Of a DNA stretch of 49,566 bases, positions 15,572 to 23,452 are shown piece after piece. A program made the translations under genes and the position numbers. This DNA comes from Microcaldota archaeon (GTDB taxonomy: Archaea > Micrarchaeota > Micrarchaeia > Burarchaeales > Fermentimicrarchaeaceae), in assembly GCA_013425405.1 (NCBI GenBank), contig JACCLF010000023.1, positions 1 to 49,566 of the forward strand, given 5' to 3'. The first letter of the stretch is position 1. Each line of letters begins with the position of its first letter. Below the pieces are notes generated by a model. The model was not told the origin of the DNA, did no database searches, and saw only the letters and a program-made list of their open reading frames with translations.

Positions 15572-16441
15572 TTGAAACGTAAAATGCAGAGCAGCCATGT
15601 TCTTGAGTTTATATTCTACCTGTGCTTTTTCCTAGTTTCGGTATACCTCTTTCTTATAATCCTCTCTCCGTTGCTCATCCAGTCTGACAACAGAATTCTT
15701 CTGGGCATGGGTGCAGTGAGCTACATCTCAAATGTATTGATGTGCCACCAGCTCCCGGAGAGGAGCCTGGAGCTCTTCGGGCAGTACATGCCCATATGCT
15801 CAAGGGATGTGAGTTTATTCGCAGGGGTATTCGTTGCTTGCATCGCCTCATTTGCCAGTGATAAGCTCCCGAAAGTTCTAAAGAGCAGCTGGCTGGCGAT
15901 TCTTAGTGTAGTTCCTCTTGGCGTTGACGGTGTCGTGCAGCTCTTCGGCTTCTGGGAGAGCACCAATGCAAGCAGGTTTGCGACAGGTCTCTTTGCAGGC
16001 TTCTGCATATCATACTACGCAGTAAACGTCTTCGTAAGCCCACCTCGTTTGAGCAAGAGGACGCTCACTGCCCTTCTGGTGCTACTGCCCTTCCTCGCGA
16101 TTCTGCTCGGTACATCGGTCTATGTCGGCAGTGGCTACCGAACAAAATCGGAAATCTTATCTAAAGCAAAAGCAATAAATAATGATACGGACATAAAGGT
16201 ATTCTACATCGCTCCGAGAGCTTTCAGCTCCAGCATAAGGAATGATGAATACCTGAGAGATTACAACGACACTGTGCTGAGCGATGTTTCGGGAATCAGA
16301 AGCAGCTCGGGCATATATGGAGTGTGGGTTGCAGTTGCTTCGGGGGACAGCAACGGGAGGTATATTTTCGCATCTGGAAACGGCAGTAATTATTTTTATG
16401 ATGCTATGAGCGGAGAGCTTATAGCAGAATTCAAACATTGA
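15572..16441 (+). CDS. DUF2085 membrane protein with extracytoplasmic C-terminal domain
   Basis: A 289-residue membrane protein. The central part has the DUF2085 hallmarks: MCHQLPERSLELFGQYMPIC (two Cys and a His), SRDVSLFAGVFVA and PLGVDGVVQLFGFWESTN. About five or six hydrophobic segments are present. After the last one (about 165-187) there is a soluble, probably external tail of about 100 residues with several N-x-S/T sites. TTG 15572 is preferred because GGTGA ends 4 nt upstream, the same spacing as the two flanking genes; ATG 15584 is the alternative. The function of DUF2085 is not established. Confidence 0.78.
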   Translation: MKRKMQSSHVLEFIFYLCFFLVSVYLFLIILSPLLIQSDNRILLGMGAVSYISNVLMCHQLPERSLELFGQYMPICSRDVSLFAGVFVACIASFASDKLPKVLKSSWLAILSVVPLGVDGVVQLFGFWESTNASRFATGLFAGFCISYYAVNVFVSPPRLSKRTLTALLVLLPFLAILLGTSVYVGSGYRTKSEILSKAKAINNDTDIKVFYIAPRAFSSSIRNDEYLRDYNDTVLSDVSGIRSSSGIYGVWVAVASGDSNGRYIFASGNGSNYFYDAMSGELIAEFKH

Positions 16442-16450
16442 GGTGAAAAC

Positions 16451-18076
16451 ATGAAGTATAAGAAGGAAAAACATGCCACTAGAGGACACGCTACGACGAC
16501 TGCTCCGAAAAGTCTATTCGGAAATCCCTTGACGATTGCACTGGGTTTAATTGTGATAGTGCTATTGGCGTACATCGGCTACAACTCCATGAATATACGA
16601 CTGCCGCCACCTAACGGCAACAGCGATACGGGCATTATAGATCAAACCCCGCCCACCAAGCAGGCAAAGGCGACAATAGAGCTTTTCGTAATGAGCAAAT
16701 GCCCGTATGGGGTTCAGGCTGAGACTGCAGTGAAGAAAGTCATTGACAAGTTTGGTGGTGAGGTGAACCTGAGCCTGCACTTCATAGTGAGTGAGACAGG
16801 CACTGGAGGGTTCAGCAGCCTGCACGGAGACACTGAGGTTGCGGAGGATTTGAGACAGGTCTGCATAATTAAGCACTACCCACAGAACCTTATCAGCTAT
16901 CTCTCGTGCATAACTCCCGGCTACCCGAATTTCGAGAATGTTTGGGAGAACTGCGCAACCCAGAACCATATTGATGCTAATGTCATTAAGAGCTGCAGCA
17001 CAGGTAGTGAGGGGGCATCATTGCTGAGTGACAATATAAAGAGGACGGACGAGCTGAATGTTCAGTCTTCACCTATAATCTATCTGAACGGCAACGCGTT
17101 CGGCGGGTCGGCTACAGAGAACTCGATTACAAAAGGCATATGCGCAATTATCCCCGGAAGCGACACCTGTAAGAACCTCCCGCCCGATGTTGCTGTTGGG
17201 CTTACAATTGTGAATGATAAGAGCTGCATGATATGCGACACCAGTCAGATATTGAGCGTGCTGAACGGTCAGTTTGAGATGACCAACCTGACAGTTAGGA
17301 ATATCGAGTATTCAAGCAACGAGGGGAAGGCATTGATTAAGGAGTTCAATCTGACTGGAGTCCCTGCATACATATTCGATGCTTCAATTAAGAAGCACCA
17401 GAGCTACGACAGCATTGGCAGGTACTTACTCAATGTGAGTGATTCGTACCTCCTAAACCCGCAGGCCGTGCCACCTGTTAAACTCCTGAATGCAGTTGAG
17501 AGTAACAACACAATTGTGCTCTTTGTCATGAGCCACTGCCCCTACGGAGTGCGCGCCGAGAACAACACGAAAGCTCTGCTGGATGCGCTTCCTGATGTGA
17601 AATTTGGAGGGCTGCGCTTCATTGCAACTCAGAACCCGGATGGGAGTTTCTCAAGCATGCATGGAGCAGATGAAGTTGCGGAGGATTTGAGACAGGTCTG
17701 CATAATGAGGTACTATCCAGCAAAGATCGTGGACTATACTGTCTGCATATCTGCGGATTACGCAAACTCTGGCAACATATGGCAGAACTGCAGCAACCAA
17801 AATGGCATTGACACGAACAAGATACAGACATGCGCCACTGGTGATGAAGGAAAGACACTTCTGAAAGATAACATAGCGCTCGCAAGCTCCTTGGGAGTGG
17901 GTTCTTCACCAACTATCCTCCTGAACAACAACACTCTGCTCAGCGGCTATTACGCAGCATCTCCTGAGCTGATGAGGCAGGTGATATGCGGTTATAGTCC
18001 CACTCTAACTGGCTGCAATAAGACTTTGAGCGGCTCGGGAGTCACTACACCAGCAAGCGGTGGTGGATGCGGCTAG
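16451..18076 (+). CDS. membrane-anchored triple thioredoxin-fold protein
   Basis: A 541-residue extracytoplasmic redox-type protein anchored by one membrane segment (about 25-45) after a basic N-terminus. Three thioredoxin-fold units follow. Unit 1 (about 73-240) begins ELFVMSKCPYGVQAE with Cys84. Unit 2 (about 245-340) is glutaredoxin-like with Cys259-x2-Cys262 in DKSCMICDTS and cis-Pro in TGVPAYIF. Unit 3 (about 350-520) closely repeats unit 1: LFVMSHCPYGVRAE, then VAEDLRQVCI. Both DsbA/GILT-like units have CPYG instead of CxxC but contain several further cysteines. The protein ends in GGGCG. It may act in disulfide formation or transfer at the surface. Confidence 0.8.
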   Translation: MKYKKEKHATRGHATTTAPKSLFGNPLTIALGLIVIVLLAYIGYNSMNIRLPPPNGNSDTGIIDQTPPTKQAKATIELFVMSKCPYGVQAETAVKKVIDKFGGEVNLSLHFIVSETGTGGFSSLHGDTEVAEDLRQVCIIKHYPQNLISYLSCITPGYPNFENVWENCATQNHIDANVIKSCSTGSEGASLLSDNIKRTDELNVQSSPIIYLNGNAFGGSATENSITKGICAIIPGSDTCKNLPPDVAVGLTIVNDKSCMICDTSQILSVLNGQFEMTNLTVRNIEYSSNEGKALIKEFNLTGVPAYIFDASIKKHQSYDSIGRYLLNVSDSYLLNPQAVPPVKLLNAVESNNTIVLFVMSHCPYGVRAENNTKALLDALPDVKFGGLRFIATQNPDGSFSSMHGADEVAEDLRQVCIMRYYPAKIVDYTVCISADYANSGNIWQNCSNQNGIDTNKIQTCATGDEGKTLLKDNIALASSLGVGSSPTILLNNNTLLSGYYAASPELMRQVICGYSPTLTGCNKTLSGSGVTTPASGGGCG

Positions 18077-18164
18077 ACTTCCATCAAATTCTCGCGGTCT
18101 ATTTATTTTTTATTGATTTTCTCTAGAGTAAGCATTATTCCGTATGAAGTCCTCTGCGAGAATT

Positions 18165-18344
18165 CTATAAGCTTATTGCATGCACAGGGCAGTTGTCCGC
18201 CGCAGCCTTGCAATCGCATTTCTTGCATCCCGTAGGGTTGTATGCCTCAGACTTGCCGTCACTTCCAATTCGGAATACGTCTGGGCAGAGCGAGACGCAA
18301 GCTCCGCAGCCTATGCACGTATCCTTGTCAACCTTTGCTACCAT
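18165..18344 (-). CDS. small ferredoxin
   Basis: A 59-residue ferredoxin. Cluster motif one is Cys10-x2-Cys13-x2-Cys16-x3-Cys20-Pro. The second group is Cys40-x2-Cys43-x-Cys45-x6-Cys52-Pro, which departs from the standard CxxCxxCxxxCP. It probably carries one or two 4Fe-4S clusters and shuttles electrons in the cytoplasm. ATG 18344 is preceded by GGAGGTAATC, a strong ribosome binding site, and by TTATATTTAAATC. It is divergent from the cysteine desulfurase gene, which fits a shared iron-sulfur theme. Confidence 0.85.
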   Translation of the reverse strand: MVAKVDKDTCIGCGACVSLCPDVFRIGSDGKSEAYNPTGCKKCDCKAAADNCPVHAISL

Positions 18345-18443
18345 CTGATTACCTCCAAAGATTTAAATATAACTGAGTTATATATATCTAACAATATCTC
18401 TTGTGAATAAACACTTTTAAAAGCATTTGTGGGAAGTGAACAT
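18345..18443. promoter_or_regulatory. divergent promoter region, ferredoxin / cysteine desulfurase
   Basis: This spacer carries two TATA-like stretches. TTTAAATATAAC (18361-18372) read on the minus strand serves the ferredoxin, and TTATATATATCTAAC (about 18379-18393), read on the plus strand, lies upstream of the desulfurase start. AAGTGAACAT precedes the ATG at 18444. No clear palindrome for a regulator such as IscR is visible. Confidence 0.45.
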
Positions 18444-19634
18444 ATGAAGAGGATATATCTGGATCATTCCGCGACAAGTCCTCTTGACAAGGAGGTTTTT
18501 GAGCAGATGAGGCCCTACTTCAGCTCAAAGTTTGGCAACGCATCCAGCCTGCATTCATTTGGGAGAGAGGCATATGAGGCTGTTGAGAATGCAAGGGAGA
18601 AAATTGCCAAGGTTCTGAACTGCAAACCGACAGAAGTTTTCTTCACTTCTGGGGGGACAGAGGCAGACAACTGGGCGCTGAAGGGAGTTGCACTTGCAAA
18701 GAAGGATGGCAGGCACATCATCACAAGCCCCATAGAGCACCACGCTGTGTTGCATACCTGCCAGTACCTTGAAAAGAACGGCTACAGGGTGACATATCTT
18801 CCTGTTGATAAATACGGTTTCGTGAAGCCAGCCGATGTTGAGGATGCAATAAGGAAGGACACCATTCTCATATCTGTCATGCACGCAAACAACGAGATAG
18901 GAACTATTGAGCCCATTGAGGAAATCGGCAGAATTGCCAAGGAAAAAGAAGTGTATTTCCACAGCGACGGGGTGCAGAGCTTCTGCAAGATTCCAACAGA
19001 CGTGAATAAGCTAAACGTCGACATGTTCTCAATTTCAGCACACAAGTTCTACGGCCCCAAGGGCATTGGCGCTCTCTATATACAGGAGGGCACAAAAATA
19101 GAGCCCCTGCTTCACGGGGGCGGGCATGAAAGGGGGATGCGCTCCGGCACTGAGAATGTGCCAGGCATAGTCGGGTTTGGTGCAGCTTCAGAGCTGGGCC
19201 TGAAGAGGATGGGGAAAGATTCTGAGAAGATGATTTCATTGAGGGACAGGCTCATAAGAGAGACTCTGAAGATAAAAGATTCCTGGCTCAACGGGCACCC
19301 TGTGAAAAGGCTCCCGAACAACGCTCACTTCTGCTTTGGATTGATTGAGGGGGAGTCGCTCATACTTTATTTGGATGAGAGAGGAATAGCTGCATCAACC
19401 GGCTCTGCATGCTCTTCGAAGTCATTGGAACCGAGCCACGTTCTTCTTAGAATTGGCCTGAAGCATGAGGAGGCGCACGGCTCCCTAAGAATTACACTGG
19501 GAAGGGAGAACACAAAGGAAGAAATAGAGTATGTGGTAAAGGTTCTACCGGGAGTTGTTAAGAAGCTGAGGGCAATCTCTCCATTCAAGAGCAGGAAGGA
19601 GCTGTCCTCGTTCAAATCCACGGAGGAGGATTGA
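18444..19634 (+). CDS. iscS: cysteine desulfurase (NifS/IscS)
   Basis: A PLP enzyme that removes sulfur from cysteine and passes it to the IscU scaffold. From ATG 18444 it is 396 aa. It has YLDHSATSP at the N-terminus, TSGGTEADNWA, SVMHANNEIGT, FHSDGVQ, the PLP lysine Lys201 in SAHKFYGPKG, and the sulfur-carrying Cys323 in STGSACSSKS. The long flexible Cys loop fits the IscS/NifS class I type. It is followed with no gap by iscU. The GTG at 18429 is a less likely start. Confidence 0.95.
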   Translation: MKRIYLDHSATSPLDKEVFEQMRPYFSSKFGNASSLHSFGREAYEAVENAREKIAKVLNCKPTEVFFTSGGTEADNWALKGVALAKKDGRHIITSPIEHHAVLHTCQYLEKNGYRVTYLPVDKYGFVKPADVEDAIRKDTILISVMHANNEIGTIEPIEEIGRIAKEKEVYFHSDGVQSFCKIPTDVNKLNVDMFSISAHKFYGPKGIGALYIQEGTKIEPLLHGGGHERGMRSGTENVPGIVGFGAASELGLKRMGKDSEKMISLRDRLIRETLKIKDSWLNGHPVKRLPNNAHFCFGLIEGESLILYLDERGIAASTGSACSSKSLEPSHVLLRIGLKHEEAHGSLRITLGRENTKEEIEYVVKVLPGVVKKLRAISPFKSRKELSSFKSTEED

Positions 19635-20015
19635 ATGTATTCCGAGAAACTCATGAAGCTTTTTAGGAAGCCGCACAACTTCGGCAAGATAAAGAATCCA
19701 GATGCGGTGGGAAAGGTCGGGAACCCTCTGTGTGGTGATGTAATGTATTTATACCTGAAAATTAAGGACAACAGGATAAAGGATGTGAAGTTTGAAACCT
19801 TCGGCTGCGCGGCTGCAATCGGCACCAGCAGCATCATCACGGACATGATTAAGGGGAAGACAATTGAGGAAGCCCTCAAAGTGAGCAAAGACGACATTGC
19901 GAAGGAGATCGGGGGCCTGCCTCCGATAAAGATGCACTGCTCTGTGCTGGCAACTGAGGCGTTGAAAAAGGCGGTTGAGGATTACAGGATGAAGCAGAGG
20001 GGAAAGAAGAAATAG
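19635..20015 (+). CDS. iscU: iron-sulfur cluster scaffold IscU/NifU
   Basis: This is the scaffold on which IscS-derived sulfur and iron are assembled into 2Fe-2S or 4Fe-4S clusters. The three ligand cysteines are present: Cys33 with Asp35 in GNPLCGDVM, Cys58 in FGCAAAIGTSS, and Cys102 in MHCSVLA. At 126 aa it is a single IscU domain. Its ATG directly follows the iscS stop, so the two are translationally coupled. The LPPVK chaperone-binding motif is seen here as LPPIK. Confidence 0.95.
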   Translation: MYSEKLMKLFRKPHNFGKIKNPDAVGKVGNPLCGDVMYLYLKIKDNRIKDVKFETFGCAAAIGTSSIITDMIKGKTIEEALKVSKDDIAKEIGGLPPIKMHCSVLATEALKKAVEDYRMKQRGKKK

Positions 20016-20167
20016 ATCACAGGTAAATCCGCAGAAAGCCTAGCAAAATCCGGTTTTTCAGGTGTTTTAAATTACTACTGGAGATACCCGGCTTGCGGAA
20101 TAATGGCACCAGTGTGGACAGGACATTTATTTAAATACAGAAAATGAGCAATTCTAGTGGTGGGATT

Positions 20168-20929
20168 ATGGCCAATAAAGCAGACGAGTTCATTAAGGAA
20201 TTGGAAGCAGGCGATGTCTTTTATTATGAAATGCCACCGAAAGAAAGAAAGAAAATCCTGGAATTGTTAACTTCGCCGGAAAACAAAAAGAAAGCCCTCG
20301 ATTCGCTGGTTGCTGCAGCTAAGGGCAAGCCTATTACTGCAAGAGAAGCGGCTGCAGATTTGATTGATGCAATTAGGGATGAGGGTGCAATAAAAGAAGT
20401 CGCAAAGTTCTGGATGCCATTTCTTGACACCGAGTATGGTGAAAAAGTGACTGGTGATTATCCGTTTTCTCAGTATGAGAGATTTAACAGAAGACAGGCA
20501 GTGGAAATCTTCGAGAGGATGAGGTGGCCACCTGCCGCAGACCATGAAGCCCTGCTTATTAAAAATGGGGGATTGAAAGACCTTGACTTCATCCAAGTCG
20601 GAGCTATCTTTAATGTAATAGAAAAATGCGGCAGCGAAAAGCATGAGGATGTTGTCCTAAAGGCAACAAAAGAGGCCATAGCGGCAAACGATGATGTGAA
20701 TCTCTCCTTTGGTACACTAAGGGCGATTGGGACTGGAAAGTCAAAAGCGGTGCTGAATGAATTCATAGACAAAAACAAAAACAACCAGGATCCGTATGTT
20801 AGAGTATACGTTGAGGAGGCCCGCGAAGCAGTAAAGAAGATTGAAAGTAGAATTGGGGTTTCTGCAAAGCCAGCCGAGAAGACGCTCAAGGATGCAATGA
20901 AAAGGGGAGAGAAAAAGGTGCCTGCTTAA
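20168..20929 (+). CDS. hypothetical helical protein, HEAT-like
   Basis: About 253 aa, predominantly helical and charged, with no signal or membrane segment. Stretches such as AREAAADLIDAIRDEGAIKE, EDVVLKATKEAIAAND and PYVRVYVEEAREAVKKIESR look like paired helices of an ARM/HEAT solenoid, which would make it a protein-binding scaffold. ATG 20168 is favoured: AGTGGTGGG lies just upstream, and TTTATTTAAATAC at 20127-20139 puts the transcription start near 20160. The ATG at 20144 would lie upstream of the transcript. I do not recognise a family. Confidence 0.65.
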   Translation: MANKADEFIKELEAGDVFYYEMPPKERKKILELLTSPENKKKALDSLVAAAKGKPITAREAAADLIDAIRDEGAIKEVAKFWMPFLDTEYGEKVTGDYPFSQYERFNRRQAVEIFERMRWPPAADHEALLIKNGGLKDLDFIQVGAIFNVIEKCGSEKHEDVVLKATKEAIAANDDVNLSFGTLRAIGTGKSKAVLNEFIDKNKNNQDPYVRVYVEEAREAVKKIESRIGVSAKPAEKTLKDAMKRGEKKVPA

Positions 20930-21030
20930 ACTGATTTAAAGACCAGTTTCACTCGGGTATGATTTACGTAATCGTCATATCCTTTCATACCCCACTCCGA
21001 GCTCCTTCAGAAACCCAATTTTACTTTGAT

Positions 21031-21552
21031 TTATGTTACCAATACTATTTTCTTTGCGGTGGCCAATGGTGGAACTTTCGCGACTATTTGATCATAATCT
21101 AGTTCAGATGTGCAATTGGCTCCCAGTATTTCTTCAATCTGAGCGCAGTCGTAGACTGTAAGCTCGTAGATGTAGGTTCCTGGAGTTGTGAAGTTTCCTG
21201 GCACGCAAAACGCACCTCTCTCTGTTATTTCGCACGGCACGAAATAACCACCCGTAGTACTGCCAGCTAATTGAGTACCAATTGATGTACTTTTGCAATC
21301 CGTTTTATAACCTTCCCTTCTGCAAATCATCACTTTATAGGCTTTGAAAGGAGAGCCGTAGTTTTCAACTATGTATTTTGCTTTAAGGATTTCACCAACA
21401 GTGAAAGATTTTTTTGTGATATTTATAGTTAAATTAAGTCTAGTTGTGATTCCTTGCTTCGTCACATTTTCCTCTGGTTTTTCAGATTGCTGGACACAAC
21501 CACTAAATAACAAAATAGTTATAATTAGAATGACTTTAGATGTAAGTTTCAT
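21031..21552 (-). CDS. hypothetical lipoprotein with Ig-like domain
   Basis: A 173-residue exported protein. The signal peptide ends with the lipobox LFSGC (Cys19). The rest is beta-rich and starts with alternating strands such as ITTRLNLTINI and LKAKYIVENYG, similar to CARDB/Ig-like domains that bind neighbours on the cell surface. Five further cysteines and several N-x-S/T sites fit an extracytoplasmic location. The upstream region is AT-rich. Function unknown. Confidence 0.65.
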   Translation of the reverse strand: MKLTSKVILIITILLFSGCVQQSEKPEENVTKQGITTRLNLTINITKKSFTVGEILKAKYIVENYGSPFKAYKVMICRREGYKTDCKSTSIGTQLAGSTTGGYFVPCEITERGAFCVPGNFTTPGTYIYELTVYDCAQIEEILGANCTSELDYDQIVAKVPPLATAKKIVLVT

Positions 21553-21587
21553 GTCCCTGATTTATAATTTTTGGTTTATAATTGTTG

Positions 21588-22361
21588 TTATATCTTTCTG
21601 TAATCTAGACTCGTCTCTTTCAAGAAACCAATAATCTTCTCCCTCTGCTGCTTGTTCATCCCCTTCCAGTCCAGCAGGGCAATTTCTATTTTCTCCGCAG
21701 ACTTCTCTACTCCCTGCCTGAAGCACTCAAAATCAATCTCATCAATGTAATACTTCGGGAGCATATGCCCCACTGCATACCTGCCTTCGAGAATCGCTTT
21801 TGTGAATGAAGGTGCATAGTGCCCCCCGCCGATGCCGAAAGCAGCAGGAAAAGTTTCCTTTGACTCAAGTATTTTCATCACGGAGCGCGCGACTATTTCT
21901 GCAGCCCTTTCATTCTTCCACTCCTTTTCAGAGCTGCCTATCTCCACGAAAATTGAGGGTGCATTTGTCAAGGGGCCATGGTGGTCAACTTCTGCACACA
22001 CCTGCCAGCCCAGATCATTCAATGAATTCATCTCCTTCAGCACAACTTTCAGTTTGCTGGGCCAGCAGATGCACAGTGTTTTTGGTTTTCCCCCAAGCTC
22101 CGCCTTCCCCCAGTTGCCCTGCGTGTGCGCAGTGAGGCACGACTTCCCAGTCTCGCTCCTGTGCTTGCTTATGAAAACAAGAAAGTCCGTCTCCTTGTCA
22201 TAAAGATGCTCTGCATCGACAATCTTTGTTTCAACCTGAATAAGCTCCAGCTCTCCTTTCACCCATTTATCTCCTTTCTTCTCAAAGCCGAACAACTTTA
22301 TCAGCTTGTCCGCTATATTTTTACCAGCCACATCCAGTGACGAGAAAACAATTATTGGCAT
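21588..22361 (-). CDS. dtdA: D-aminoacyl-tRNA deacylase (Dtd2 type)
   Basis: This enzyme hydrolyses D-amino acids mis-attached to tRNA. The archaeal/plant DTD2 family marks are present: ISKHRSETG, LTAHTQGN, CAEVDHHGP, a conserved FVEIGSSEKEW and the metal-site GIGGGHYAPSF. The length (257 aa) is standard. The ATG at 22361 overlaps the end of a truncated AbrB-like reading frame, suggesting it was once in an operon with that gene. Two other proofreading proteins, AlaX and the CysRS system, are encoded elsewhere in the window. Confidence 0.93.
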   Translation of the reverse strand: MPIIVFSSLDVAGKNIADKLIKLFGFEKKGDKWVKGELELIQVETKIVDAEHLYDKETDFLVFISKHRSETGKSCLTAHTQGNWGKAELGGKPKTLCICWPSKLKVVLKEMNSLNDLGWQVCAEVDHHGPLTNAPSIFVEIGSSEKEWKNERAAEIVARSVMKILESKETFPAAFGIGGGHYAPSFTKAILEGRYAVGHMLPKYYIDEIDFECFRQGVEKSAEKIEIALLDWKGMNKQQREKIIGFLKETSLDYRKI

Positions 22362-22483
22362 TCAAACTCACACCACATAGGCAAATTTTTTCTTGTTGTA
22401 CTCTTCCAGCCTTTCGCTTCCGCAATTGCCCGAGGGATTGTTACAAGCAGTTGCCCGGTCTTGAGCTCCTGGATTTTCACCAT
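22352..22483 (-). pseudogene. degenerate AbrB-family gene, copy 1
   Basis: The frame from ATG 22483 reads MVKIQELKTGQLLVTIPRAI, a clear AbrB/SpoVT N-terminal half with the TIPRAIAEAKGW helix, and then loses the family pattern (K-S-T-T-R-K-N) where strands such as LEYVIDNLGNLLLRP should follow. In another frame the same DNA reads EYNKKKFAYVV and stops. The gene is therefore probably frameshifted or truncated, leaving 43 codons that run into dtdA. The intact relative lies at 23196-23366 with an almost identical promoter. Confidence 0.55.
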
Positions 22484-22535
22484 AATACCACAACCTATAA
22501 AAAGAATAATGAGATTAATAATAACTAAGGATTCG
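22475..22535 (-). repeat. duplicated promoter/5' segment, copy 1
   Basis: About 60 bp containing CACCATAATACCACAACC and CTATAAAAAGAATAATGA (+ strand), continuing with ATTAATAATAA, are nearly identical to 23358-23419. The repeat covers the first codons and upstream region of both AbrB genes, in direct orientation, with the pilin gene between them. Confidence 0.75.
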
Positions 22536-22595
22536 GAAACTCCGAATATTCATTACGCAATAACATTTTCTTGGGCTTTGTAGCTTCGGAGCTAC
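22531..22595. other. two short perfect hairpins upstream of AbrB copy 1
   Basis: ATTCGGA-AAC-TCCGAAT (22531-22547) and GTAGCT-TCGG-AGCTAC (22580-22595) are perfect stems of 7 and 6 bp within the 220-bp spacer between the degenerate AbrB gene and the pilin gene. The second is followed by TATAATG. They could be terminators of the pilin transcript or operator sites. Nothing else is visible in this spacer. Confidence 0.5.
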
Positions 22596-22703
22596 TATAA
22601 TGCTATATAGAACTAGGAAGCTGATAAATTCTGCTGATGCTGTTTATATTTACTTCTAAACTTTCAATCGATTACTTCCTGCAGCTCGCCGTAAAATCAT
22701 GGG

Positions 22704-23156
22704 CTAGGGCTGGCAGGTTCCAACCAACGGTTTTTCACCACTGAGGACGGAGATAGTTCTGTAGGTTACATCCTTGTACGTTATCACAGTCGTCAGTACG
22801 TATGACTGGCCAGGTGTGCAACTCGGCACGTTTGTCAGGGTTATATTGGTTGAAGAGGCTGGAGACAGCAGAGTTGGAGTGCTGAATACCTCGGTACCGC
22901 CAAATTTTATGCTTGTGACGTTTAGCGGGACTACTCTATTGTTCCTTATGACCAACACGCTAGTGCCTGGCGTGGCGGATATGAAATACCATACTATGCC
23001 GATATCAGCACTAGTCCAGTAGCTTGCCGAATCCCGCTCAGTCACACCTCTCGTCATGCCTGGGAATCCACCAATGACGCTTATGACTATGAGAGCGATT
23101 ATGATGACCGCTGCCAATATGACCAGATACTCAATTGCGGACTGTCCTTTTCTCAT
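22704..23156 (-). CDS. pilin-like protein with class III signal peptide
   Basis: A 150-residue archaeal pilin/archaellin-type protein. The N-terminus MRKGQSAIEYLVILAAVIII has the class III signal: a basic residue and Gly, the QSAIEYL motif where EppA-type peptidase would cut before Gln5, and a hydrophobic helix. The remainder is beta-rich with N-x-S/T sites (NVTS, NITL) and a possible disulfide between the two late cysteines, in PSCTPG and GTCQP. AAGGTGGTTTGA precedes the ATG. It is flanked on both sides by AbrB-family genes in the same orientation. Confidence 0.82.
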   Translation of the reverse strand: MRKGQSAIEYLVILAAVIIIALIVISVIGGFPGMTRGVTERDSASYWTSADIGIVWYFISATPGTSVLVIRNNRVVPLNVTSIKFGGTEVFSTPTLLSPASSTNITLTNVPSCTPGQSYVLTTVITYKDVTYRTISVLSGEKPLVGTCQP

Positions 23157-23195
23157 TCAAACCACCTTATTATATGTTTAATATTCCGGGGTATA

Positions 23196-23366
23196 TTAAC
23201 CTTTCTTTGGTCTCAGAAGCAGATTCCCCAAGTTATCAATCACATACTCAAGTTCCATGCCTTTCTTGAATCCCTTTGCTTGCGCTATTGCTGAGGGGAG
23301 GGTTATGAAAAGCTGGTTTTTTGTTTGCTGTATTTTCACCATTTTTGTTTGCTGTATTTTCACCAT
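23196..23366 (-). CDS. AbrB/SpoVT-family DNA-binding protein, copy 2, with N-terminal tandem duplication
   Basis: A 56-residue protein. From ATG 23366 the first 16 residues are MVKIQQTK repeated twice, from a 24-bp direct repeat, so the internal ATG at 23342 restores a normal 48-residue AbrB domain: NQLFITLPSAIAQAKGFKKG, then LEYVIDNLGNLLLRPKKG. Such proteins are dimeric swapped-hairpin DNA binders, either antitoxins or autoregulators. No toxin gene adjoins it. Its promoter is nearly identical to that of copy 1. Either start is possible. Confidence 0.75.
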   Translation of the reverse strand: MVKIQQTKMVKIQQTKNQLFITLPSAIAQAKGFKKGMELEYVIDNLGNLLLRPKKG

Positions 23367-23419
23367 AATACCACAACCTATAAAAAGAATAATGAAATTA
23401 ATAATAATTAGGGAATCGG
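23358..23419 (-). repeat. duplicated promoter/5' segment, copy 2
   Basis: This is the partner of 22475-22535. The run CCTATAAAAAGAATAATGA and the adjoining ATTAATAATAA are shared with only a few substitutions. The CTATAAAAAG stretch is probably the TATA region (minus strand reading CTTTTTATAG). An adjacent 24-bp direct repeat starting at both ATGs (23342 and 23366) shows a second, smaller duplication. Confidence 0.75.
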
Positions 23420-23452
23420 AAATACAATCAACCCGAGTAAGATTTACATTCT

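Noticed and set aside
18088-18164. Inverted repeat AATTCTCGC/GCGAGAATT between the triple thioredoxin gene and the ferredoxin
   Set aside because: Nine-bp arms separated by about 59 nt; could be chance or a shared convergent terminator, not enough to call.
20935-21030. Minus-strand frame of about 20-27 codons (YDDYVNHTRVKLVFKSV) that looks coding
   Set aside because: It is preceded by a stop, has no clear promoter or family, and could be a fragment of a mobile-element protein; too short to call.
22352-22425. Alternative-frame tail EYNKKKFAYVV before dtdA as a separate gene
   Set aside because: No upstream start in that frame; more simply explained as decay of the AbrB copy.
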